64,000 nucleotides of DNA from Acidimicrobiia bacterium (lineage in GTDB: Bacteria > Actinomycetota > Acidimicrobiia > IMCC26256 > JAOSJL01), in assembly GCA_027494115.1 (NCBI GenBank), contig JAOSJL010000001.1, positions 2,431,501-2,495,500 of the forward strand, in the 5' to 3' direction. Below are positions 55,296 through 62,566 of this stretch, piece by piece. Position numbers and translations under genes: made by a program. The stretch's first letter is position 1. Every line of letters starts with the position of its first letter. The notes beneath the pieces were generated by a model that worked only from the letters and a program-made list of their open reading frames with translations, had not been told where the DNA came from and searched no databases.

Positions 55296-56818
55296 TCAGA
55301 TCCGCGCTACGCCGCTCAGGGCCGGCTGTATCCGGCGGAGGGCGTGCGCGAGCCTGTCGTAGGTCGCACGGTGCTCGGCCTGCGGCGTGAAGGTCTCCTC
55401 CACGTGCACGACGTTGCGAAGCGCCGCCATCGATGGCAGGTCGCCGAGCGCAACCGCGACGGTGAGAGCGCATCCCACCGCGCCACTGTCCTGGGGTCGC
55501 CTCACCCGCTCGATGCGGGCGCCCAACACGTCGGCGATGATCTGGAGCCAGACATCGGAGCGCGCTCCTCCCCGGCGGCACGCAACACGTCGAGCGGAAT
55601 CCCCGCGGCGCGAATCTCGTCCGCCGACCACCGCATGTTGATGGCGACGCCCTCGAGCACCGCCCTGGCCAGATCGCTCCGATCGTGGTCCAGACCGAGG
55701 CCGACGAAGGCGCCGCGAAGCGCGGTGTCGGTAACGGGCGCCCGCTCCCCGGTGAGCCACGGCGCGAACAGCACGCCCCGAGCGCCCGACGGTGAACGCT
55801 CGACGAGCCGAGAGAGGGCGTCGTAGCGATTCCCGTCGTCGTCGGGCTCCGCCGGGCCGAGGCCGACCGCGCCCAGAAACCAGTCGACGGTCGCACCCGC
55901 CGTCTGGGTCTCGGCGATGAGCAGCCACGACGTCGGATCGGCAGACGCAATCGACACGATGCCGCTGCGACCCAGATGTCGAGGTCGGGACAGGTGAACC
56001 CCGAGCCACCCCGACGTGCCCAGGTACACGTGGGCATCGCCCTCCCCCAACGCACCCGTGCCGACCTCGGCGGCGGCAGCGTCACCCATTCCCATGACCA
56101 CGGGCACGCCGGGTCGCAGACCGAGGTCTTCGGCGGCGTCGCGACGCAGAGAGCCCGCAACGTCGACGCTGCGCCGAACGGATGGCATCTTGCGCAATGG
56201 CCAGCCTCCGAGCAGGGCGAGCGGACGCGACCATCCCCGCGTACGCCGGTTGATGATCCCGGTCCCTGACACCCCGGAGTGGTCGATCAGCAACTCGCCG
56301 GTCGCCCGCGCCACCAGGTAGCCGGTCGCGTCGAGAAAGGCCTCCGTGTGCGCGTAGACGTCGGGCTCATGGGAGCGGATCCAGGACACCTTGGCGATGA
56401 CGTCCTTGCCCGACGGCACCGCGCCGGCGAAGCTTCGCACCATCGCGCGCCCGCCCATTCGCCGGGTGATCCGCATGGCCTCGGCATCCGCTCGACTGTC
56501 GAGCCACGAGATCGCCGGGCGCGTCGGGCGCCCCGTCGCGTCGACGGGCACCAGCGTCAGCATCTGGCCCGCGAACGCCAGCCCCTTCACGTGCTCGGGG
56601 TCGATGTCGGCCTGCGCGATCGCATCCTTCGCCACCTCACAGGATGCGGTCCAGTAGTCCTCGGGGTTCTGCTCGGCCCACCCTGAATGCGGATGACGCA
56701 TCACGCACGGAGAGGATGCCGTCCCGAGTACGGAACCGTCGCGTGCCACGACAGCGGCCTTGACGCCGCCGGTTCCGAGGTCGATGCCGAGGTAGACCTG
56801 CTCGGTCGGCGTGGCCAC
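55296..56818 (-). CDS. FGGY-family carbohydrate kinase (xylulokinase-like), frameshifted
   Basis: Sugar kinase of about 507 residues after correction. N-terminal ATPase motif G-I-D-L-G-T-G-G-V-K-A, G-W-A-E-Q-N-P-E-D-Y-W, S-W-L-D-S-R-A, D-A-T-G-Y-L, and G-x-G-D in M-G-M-G-D-A-A-A. The C-terminal part (S-D-V-W-L-Q-I-I-A-D-V-L-G to D-S-G-A-V-G-C-A) is in another frame, joined at the C run 55568-55571 by one missing base, restoring A-A-G-G-G-A-R-S-D-V-W. Closest in pattern to xylulokinase (XylB); other FGGY sugars are possible. It sits 11 bases after the saccharopine-dehydrogenase-like gene. Confidence 0.87.
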
Positions 56819-56829
56819 TCGAGGGCCTT

Positions 56830-58050
56830 CTAGAGCGCGAGCTCTTCGACGGTGCCGTCGGGGCCGTGATGCGCTATGTGGATCGGCAGTGTCCCGCCGC
56901 CGCTGTGTTCGATGCCGAAATGTCCGATGACGTCGCCGGCCAGTGCCAGCATGGTCAACGGGTCGACGACCGCTTCGGGTGGATGCACTCCCGGCCGATC
57001 GATCGTCCCTCGTTCGATGAGGATCGCCCCGAGCGCCGCGGGGATGCCGGTTCCTTCACCGGCTCCCGCTCCCCCCGTCGACGACAGTGAGAAGACGTAG
57101 GTGTGCTCCTCGCCACCACGGGTGCCGGACACGACGATCTTCAGGCAACCACCCGGCTCACTCACGTCGGCTTCGGCCAGCAAACGCGACCGTTCAGCGA
57201 GGATCCGGGCCACCCAGTCGTCGACGGGCAGGTCGGCGACAGCGACGCCGGGGTTGGCCTCCAGGCCGCGGCGAACGGTCTCCATCGTGTGTTCGAAGTA
57301 CGTCAGTGGGTAGACGACCCCGCGGTTCGTGGCGCGCCGAAGCCCGGGGAGGTGTTGCGGCAGCGTGATCGTCTCGGGGTGCGGATAGGGATACACGGGG
57401 TAACGCCCGACATCGCGGAAATCCGTCTCCTCGACGAAGGCCCCACCGCTGGGATCGAGCAATCGGACTTCGAGAAACTCACCGTCGATGAACAACGGCA
57501 CGTCGTTCACCATGGCGTGGATCCGGTGCTTCACGACGGCGGGTCCTTCATCGGGCTCACCGCCGTGGATGTGCATGATGTCGACCGAGGTCGTCTCCTC
57601 GAGCAGCTCGTCTGCCGCGTACCGCACCAGCACATTCGCGAGGCCCGGTGAGTTCCCCATGCCGATCAGCGCCACCACCCCCGCCTCGCGGGCCGTACCG
57701 TCGAGCGCGAGTTGGCGTTGCGTGGCGTCGAGGTCGTCGCAGACGTCGACGAAGTTCACGCCCGCGCGGATACACGCCTCCAGCACGGGCGCACCGAACC
57801 TGTAGAAAGGACCGATGCAGCTCACGGCCACGTCCGCACCGATGAGCACAGCCGCCAGGCTGTCCGGCGAGGTCGCGTCGACGGCCACACCGCGGAGTCC
57901 CGAACGATCGATCTGATCGGCGAGTGCTTCGGCGTCTGTCTTTCGCACATCAGCGATGTCGATCTCATCGAACCATTCGCCACTGGCCAACGCCTGAGCG
58001 GCGATACGGCCGATCCCACCGCACCCCCCGAGTACGACTGCCTTGGTCAC
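56830..58050 (-). CDS. Saccharopine dehydrogenase NADP-binding-domain protein
   Basis: A 406-residue protein with an N-terminal Rossmann motif (V-V-L-G-G-C-G-G-I-G-R-I-A-A) and the saccharopine-dehydrogenase-like fold: C-I-G-P-F-Y-R-F-G, V-N-F-V-D-V-C-D-D and G-M-G-N-S-P-G-L-A-N-V. Bacterial members rarely make saccharopine; related ones act on carboxynorspermidine, homospermidine or unknown substrates. GTG 58050 follows GAGGAA at good distance. It is the first gene of a pair with the FGGY kinase. Confidence 0.85.
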   Translation of the reverse strand: MTKAVVLGGCGGIGRIAAQALASGEWFDEIDIADVRKTDAEALADQIDRSGLRGVAVDATSPDSLAAVLIGADVAVSCIGPFYRFGAPVLEACIRAGVNFVDVCDDLDATQRQLALDGTAREAGVVALIGMGNSPGLANVLVRYAADELLEETTSVDIMHIHGGEPDEGPAVVKHRIHAMVNDVPLFIDGEFLEVRLLDPSGGAFVEETDFRDVGRYPVYPYPHPETITLPQHLPGLRRATNRGVVYPLTYFEHTMETVRRGLEANPGVAVADLPVDDWVARILAERSRLLAEADVSEPGGCLKIVVSGTRGGEEHTYVFSLSSTGGAGAGEGTGIPAALGAILIERGTIDRPGVHPPEAVVDPLTMLALAGDVIGHFGIEHSGGGTLPIHIAHHGPDGTVEELAL

Positions 58051-58225
58051 GGCCCGGTTCCTCCTCGACCCGATTCCTTCGATGTCGCCCGCAGGCGTCG
58101 GGGCCCGACCATACAGCCGGCTGACGGCGGGTCCGATGATCGCTACGACGACACGCGACCGCGCCATGATTACCCCCTGGACCAGGACGCCGGACCACGC
58201 AAACTCGCGACGAGGAGAACGACCG

Positions 58226-59098
58226 ATGGCCGCCGAGCATCAGCGCGACCCTGCCGACGACGGAACCGCCACCTCCCGTCGGCCCTGGTACCGACGGCCC
58301 CGACGGCTGGTCGTGATCGGGGGCCTGGTGGCACTCGCCGGTGGAGCGGGCGTGTTCGCCGTTCTCTGGGCGAACCGGGGAGCCGAGGAGGTGTCCACGC
58401 AGGATGCGATCGAGCGCTACCGCGAGGAGGAGGGCGGAGGCGCCGAGACGGCCGGGTTCCTCCAACCGGCCACAGGCGTCTACACCTATGAGGGTTCCGG
58501 CACCGAACGCCTCTCGCTGCTCGGCACCAAACAGGAGTGGGGACCCACGATCCCCGCCACGGTGACGCGGGAAGCGGACGGCTGCTGGAGTTTCCGGATC
58601 GACTTCAGCACCAACCACTGGCAGGTGAAGAAGTACTGCCCCTCTGAGGACCTCCTCCTCGACCTCGGTGGGCCTCTCCACCAGAGCTTCGACCTCGTGG
58701 CCGCCCAGGTCGGCGACACGACCGACTTGACCTGCGATCCTCCGATCCAGGTCATCCGTGTGAACGCAGAGCCCGGCGAGTCGTGGGATGCGTCGTGTGA
58801 GGGTCGGAGTGACGGTCGGGGCACGGAGGTCACATCCACCGGCACCAACACGTTCGTCGGAATCGAGCAGCTCGAGATCGGTGGCGAGGAGGTCACCTCA
58901 CTCCACTACCGGGAGCGCCGGGAGCTGTCGGGAGACCAGACCGGCACCGAGGACACCCACGAGTGGTTCTCCGTCACCGATGGACTACTGCTTCGCTCGA
59001 CCCACGACACGCGTGTCTCGTCCCCGTCCCCGATCGGCGACATCGTCTACACCGAAAAGGGCGACTTCCGGTTGACATCCCGAACACCTCGTTCCTGA
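58226..59098 (+). CDS. Membrane-anchored extracytoplasmic protein of unknown function
   Basis: A 290-residue protein. A basic cytoplasmic stretch is followed by one membrane segment at about residues 29-48 (L-V-V-I-G-G-L-V-A-L-A-G-G-A-G-V-F), then an outer domain of about 240 residues with few recognisable motifs. It contains four Cys spaced as two possible disulfides (G-C-W-S-F, K-Y-C-P-S, L-T-C-D-P, A-S-C-E-G). ATG 58226 follows GAGGAGAA. The outer domain has an alternating strand pattern; no family recognised. Confidence 0.7.
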   Translation: MAAEHQRDPADDGTATSRRPWYRRPRRLVVIGGLVALAGGAGVFAVLWANRGAEEVSTQDAIERYREEEGGGAETAGFLQPATGVYTYEGSGTERLSLLGTKQEWGPTIPATVTREADGCWSFRIDFSTNHWQVKKYCPSEDLLLDLGGPLHQSFDLVAAQVGDTTDLTCDPPIQVIRVNAEPGESWDASCEGRSDGRGTEVTSTGTNTFVGIEQLEIGGEEVTSLHYRERRELSGDQTGTEDTHEWFSVTDGLLLRSTHDTRVSSPSPIGDIVYTEKGDFRLTSRTPRS

Positions 59099-59125
59099 CC
59101 GGCACGACTCGAACGGAAGGTTCAC

Positions 59126-59191
59126 ATGTCCGCCTGGATCTACCTCGGGGTGGCGATCGTCATCAACACGTTTTCGACGATCGACGCCTGA
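59126..59191 (+). CDS. Very short hydrophobic ORF, SMR-like start
   Basis: A 21-codon frame from ATG 59126 with GGAAGG 6-11 bases upstream. The peptide M-S-A-W-I-Y-L-G-V-A-I-V-I closely resembles the first membrane segment of small multidrug resistance (EmrE/SugE) proteins, then leaves that pattern and stops. It is either the stub of a lost SMR gene or a tiny membrane peptide. Nothing after it continues the family in any frame. Confidence 0.35.
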   Translation: MSAWIYLGVAIVINTFSTIDA

Positions 59192-59195
59192 AGTC

Positions 59196-59675
59196 ATGAC
59201 CGGGGAGTCCGACGCAGGTCCTGCGTACTCGAGAGTGGAACCGATTCGGTACTTCGCCTACGGGTCCAACATGAACACGCGCCAAATGGCACAGCGGTGC
59301 CCCACGGCCCGTGTCGTTCAGCTGGCGATCCTCGAGCGGTATGCGCCACTCGTGAATGTGCGTGGTGTGCTGACGCTCCGATCGTCGGTCCCCGGCCGCA
59401 CGCACGGCGTTCTCTGGCATCTCGAGGCTGCCGACCTGGTGATCCTCGACCGCCTGGAGGGTGTGGACGAGGGACGGTACGACCGCGTGGAACGACCCGT
59501 GCTGCTCGAGAGCGGTGTCACCACCGCGTTCGTCTACATCGATCCGCGCATGGAGGTCGGCCGGGTGCGACCGGGCTACCTGGAACGGGTGCTGCACGGG
59601 GCGCGTGAACACGGCCTCCCCCAGAATTACGTCGACCACCTACAGGAGATGCAAGACATCGCGCGAGACGAGTAG
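59196..59675 (+). CDS. Gamma-glutamylcyclotransferase-like protein
   Basis: A 159-residue protein of the GGCT/AIG2 fold with the signature Y-F-A-Y-G-S-N-M near residue 19 and V-L-W-H-L then L-E-G-V-D-E-G holding the usual catalytic Glu. Members release 5-oxoproline from gamma-glutamyl amines or peptides. It begins four bases after the short hydrophobic ORF and converges on a cyclase gene. Confidence 0.88.
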   Translation: MTGESDAGPAYSRVEPIRYFAYGSNMNTRQMAQRCPTARVVQLAILERYAPLVNVRGVLTLRSSVPGRTHGVLWHLEAADLVILDRLEGVDEGRYDRVERPVLLESGVTTAFVYIDPRMEVGRVRPGYLERVLHGAREHGLPQNYVDHLQEMQDIARDE

Positions 59676-59690
59676 ATCTGTCGGGCGGCC

Positions 59691-60425
59691 TCAGCGGGCG
59701 GAGACCTCGTAGAACCGGTGGCGGCCGGGGATCCCCTTGAGCCGCGCTCGGCGTCGAGCATGGAACCGCAGACCGTTCTCACCCTCGAGCCGCTCGTGAA
59801 CCGCTTCGGACACCAGCACTTCGTCACCGTGGGCTTGTTCGGCCACTCGTGCAGCGAGGGTGACGTTGATGCCGTGGTAGTCGCCCCTTTCGCTGATCAC
59901 CACGCCTGTGTGAATGCCCATCCGCAGCTCGAGCCTCACGCCGATCTCGTCGTCGGCCCCGAGCGCGGGCGCGATGGCGAGGGCGCCGTCGACGGCCTCC
60001 CGCGGCGTACGGAACGCGGCCATGAAACCGTCGCCCTGGGTCTTGACCACGCTTCCGCCGTTGTCCGCCACCACCGACTTGACGATCTCGTCATGGGCAC
60101 GCAGCACCTGTACCCACGCGTCGTCACCGAGCTGTCGGTTCAGGGAGGTCGAACCGACGATGTCGGAGAACAGGAGCGTGACCGTCCCATCGGGTCCTGT
60201 CAGGGACTTGAGGCTGGCGAGGCTCTTTTCGATCATCCCGGCGAGCGACGTGAGCGGCTGCGCGACCAGAGGCACCAGACCGGCCAGTGCATCGGGGAGG
60301 ATCCGAGCGCGGCGCTCGCGTTCGCGGCGTCGGCGTATCCGACGGATGCCGACGACCATCAACCAGGTGCAGGCGCCGAGGACGAGCACCCCCAGCACGA
60401 GCGTCAGCAACCAGCCCCGGTCCAC
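59691..60425 (-). CDS. Membrane-anchored adenylate/guanylate cyclase
   Basis: A 244-residue protein: one N-terminal membrane segment (residues 5-26), a very basic stretch, a short linker, then a class III cyclase domain with F-S-D-I-V-G-S-T (metal Asp), K-T-Q-G-D-G-F-M-A (substrate Lys, second Asp) and I-N-V-T-L-A-A-R (Asn/Arg transition-state pair). It is complete and likely active. It is the second cyclase in the window; no cyclic-nucleotide receptor is present nearby. Confidence 0.9.
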   Translation of the reverse strand: MDRGWLLTLVLGVLVLGACTWLMVVGIRRIRRRRERERRARILPDALAGLVPLVAQPLTSLAGMIEKSLASLKSLTGPDGTVTLLFSDIVGSTSLNRQLGDDAWVQVLRAHDEIVKSVVADNGGSVVKTQGDGFMAAFRTPREAVDGALAIAPALGADDEIGVRLELRMGIHTGVVISERGDYHGINVTLAARVAEQAHGDEVLVSEAVHERLEGENGLRFHARRRARLKGIPGRHRFYEVSAR

Positions 60426-60494
60426 GGGGCGGAAGCCTACGGCCGCGCGCCTCAGGACCGTCAGCTCAAAGGCGGGCGCCGGGGGCCCGATCTC

Positions 60495-60968
60495 TCAGCT
60501 CGTGTCGGCGACGGATTCAGCGGCCTGCGCGAGGTTCTCGAGCGTCTGCTCCATGCCTTTCCTGTTGTGCGCCGCACGATCCTTGACGCCGGTCGCCATC
60601 TGCGCGATGGGTCTGAACAAGCCGTTGCGCAGGTCTGTCCACGACTCGGTGACCCGACAACCCGTTGCGGTCGGCTCGAAGTCGTACGACCACTCGGCCA
60701 CCTTGAACGGCCCTGCGCTCACCCGGAAGGAGAAGAGGCGACCCGGCTCGGCGGCGACGACCGTCGACACTGTCTTCCATGACCTCTTGCCGTAGCGGTT
60801 GGCGGCTTTGAACTTGGCGCCGCGCTCCGCGCTCTTCGATTCCCCCATCCAGGAGCCGCCCTCGTTCTCGGGCGACCACTCGCCCATTCGCGTCACGTCG
60901 GAGACCATCCCCCACACGAGCTCCGCGGGAGCGGCTATTTCCCTGCTGACAGCAACGGTGTCCGTCAT
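60495..60968 (-). CDS. SRPBCC family protein
   Basis: A 157-residue helix-grip protein (I-A-A-P-A-E-L-V-W-G-M-V-S-D, W-S-P-E-N, R-V-T-E-S-W-T-D), a common actinobacterial polyketide-cyclase/dehydrase type with unknown ligand. ATG 60968 has a strong GGAGGTG site. Divergent from the COQ4-like gene. Confidence 0.86.
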   Translation of the reverse strand: MTDTVAVSREIAAPAELVWGMVSDVTRMGEWSPENEGGSWMGESKSAERGAKFKAANRYGKRSWKTVSTVVAAEPGRLFSFRVSAGPFKVAEWSYDFEPTATGCRVTESWTDLRNGLFRPIAQMATGVKDRAAHNRKGMEQTLENLAQAAESVADTS

Positions 60969-61054
60969 GTGAGCACCTCCGGAGCAGAGGCAGCGTAGCG
61001 TCGCAACCGCTCGACGCTTCACATGTCCGCCAACGCCCATTCGAAGCTCAGACA

Positions 61055-61060
61055 TATGAT
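61055..61060 (+). promoter_or_regulatory. -10 box of the COQ4-like gene
   Basis: TATGAT ends 11 bases before ATG 61072, so the leader would be only a few bases. Confidence 0.45.
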
Positions 61061-61071
61061 CGAGAGCAATC

Positions 61072-62190
61072 ATGGCGAGAGCGACGAACCCAAGGGCGCT
61101 CGGGCCCGACGTCACGGCCGACCGGAGCGTGTCGACCGAGGAATCCGAGCTGATCGCTCGCGGCATTGCCTCCGCGGTCGCTCCCCAGGGGGGGCTCGAA
61201 GCCGCGCAGGTCTCCCTGCTCGGCGCCATCGCGGACGCGCTCTTGGACATCCACGTCGACTTCGCCGAGCTCGATCCGCTCGAGGCCGACGAGCTGGCAG
61301 AGGCGATCTCCGCGCACGGGCCCGAGTTCCGGACACGGGTCGTGCACCACATGGTGCTCGGTGAGCTGATCCTGCGACCGATCCCGCCGGAGGTGGCGCG
61401 TCGGGTCGCCACGTACGCCGATGCGCTCGAGGTCGACGACCAGTTCGTGCGCGTCGCCCGACGTTACGCTCAGGGCGCTTTCGGCCTGGCGTGGCTCGAT
61501 CTTCATCGCAGCGGATTCGCCGAGCACTGGGAGATGGTTCGGACCGACCAGCTCAAGACCAACGTGAAGCTCGCGGATCAGCTCTCGGCCGGGGTGGAGG
61601 ATCCAGAGCTTGCCGAACACTGGACGGCCTTCGAGCGCCTACCGTCGGGGACGCTCGGGCGGGAAGTGTGGGAGATGTACCGGGGCCGCGGCTTCGCCCT
61701 CCCCGGATCGGTCGGCGGTGCGTCGGCCTATCTCGCGCAGCACGACTTCGTCCACGTGCTCGCCGACTACGGAACCAACCTCGATGGCGAGCTCGAGGTC
61801 TTCGCGCTGATCGGAAGAGCCGATCCCGACCCGAAGGGTTTCGCATGGCTCGCCACGCTCGTCGGGCTCTTCGAAACCGGTTATGTCGCCGATGCGGGAT
61901 TCTTCTCCGGCGACGTTCACGAGCGCCATCTCGAAAGCCCCGCGATGCACGTCCGGATTGCGGACGCGCTCCGTCGAGGGCGCGACCTCTGTGATCGGGT
62001 GGGCACGGACCTTCTCGAGATCGACTACCACGACTTCGTCGACAGCCAGATCGACGAAGTCCGGGCCGAACTCGGCTTCGACGAGAAATCGGCGAATGCG
62101 GCCGCTGCCGGATCCCCAGGGGCATTCGATCTCGCGGGGATGTCGCGGCTCCAGCGAGAGTTCGCCGCGTCGCTCGACACCTCGAGCTGA
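61072..62190 (+). CDS. COQ4-like protein with an N-terminal helical (TerB-like) domain
   Basis: A 372-residue protein. The second half has the COQ4 hallmarks: L-P-S-G-T-L-G-R-E (residues 190-198), then H224-D-F-V-H228 followed after exactly 11 residues by Glu240, the HDxxH-x11-E metal site. In yeast and proteobacteria COQ4 serves ubiquinone synthesis, but Actinobacteria use menaquinone, so its role here must differ. The first 145 residues are a helical bundle that may resemble TerB (L-L-G-A-I-A-D-A-L-L-D-I); this part is less certain. The downstream small gene follows after 30 bases. Confidence 0.78.
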   Translation: MARATNPRALGPDVTADRSVSTEESELIARGIASAVAPQGGLEAAQVSLLGAIADALLDIHVDFAELDPLEADELAEAISAHGPEFRTRVVHHMVLGELILRPIPPEVARRVATYADALEVDDQFVRVARRYAQGAFGLAWLDLHRSGFAEHWEMVRTDQLKTNVKLADQLSAGVEDPELAEHWTAFERLPSGTLGREVWEMYRGRGFALPGSVGGASAYLAQHDFVHVLADYGTNLDGELEVFALIGRADPDPKGFAWLATLVGLFETGYVADAGFFSGDVHERHLESPAMHVRIADALRRGRDLCDRVGTDLLEIDYHDFVDSQIDEVRAELGFDEKSANAAAAGSPGAFDLAGMSRLQREFAASLDTSS

Positions 62191-62220
62191 CGCGATCGAA
62201 GAGAAAGGGCCTGAGAGCCG

Positions 62221-62566
62221 ATGAGATTCACACAAGCCATCCGGATTCGATGCGGCGACGCCGACGCTCTCGTTCAACTGCTCGCAGAATGGGACGCCGG
62301 GCAGGCCTCGACCGAGGTCATGGGCTACATCGGCACGAGGTTGCTCGCTCACCGCGACGACCCTGGTCACTACATGATCCTGGCCGAGTTCGCTGAGGTC
62401 GACGGCGAGCTCTCCTCGGCCGAGGAAGCCGAGCGGAACAACCAGCGCGAGGAGACCGAGCGCTGGGCAGCCGAGCTCCGCGAGCTCGTCGAGGGCGAGC
62501 CCGACTGGATCCACTTCGACGAGCTCTACCGAACGGGGGATCACGGGCAACCTCCGGACCGGATAG
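62221..62566 (+). CDS. Small conserved protein of unknown function, 3' end disrupted
   Basis: About 110 residues (M-R-F-T-Q-A-I-R-I-R, R-L-L-A-H-R-D-D-P-G-H-Y, F-D-E-L-Y-R-T-G), like short actinobacterial proteins I have seen, with a ferredoxin-like or antibiotic-monooxygenase-like strand pattern. As written, the frame does not stop there but runs on to 62940 antisense to the MMPL gene, which is not plausible. Removing one G from the run at about 62535-62539 gives a stop at TAG 62564-62566. The end is therefore a proposal. It follows the COQ4-like gene after 30 bases. Confidence 0.55.

Noticed and set aside
55296..56818. Glycerol kinase identity for the FGGY kinase
   Set aside because: Length and the M-G-M-G-D-A-A-A and W-L-D-S-R motifs fit xylulokinase-like members better; the symbol was left blank because the substrate is unproven.
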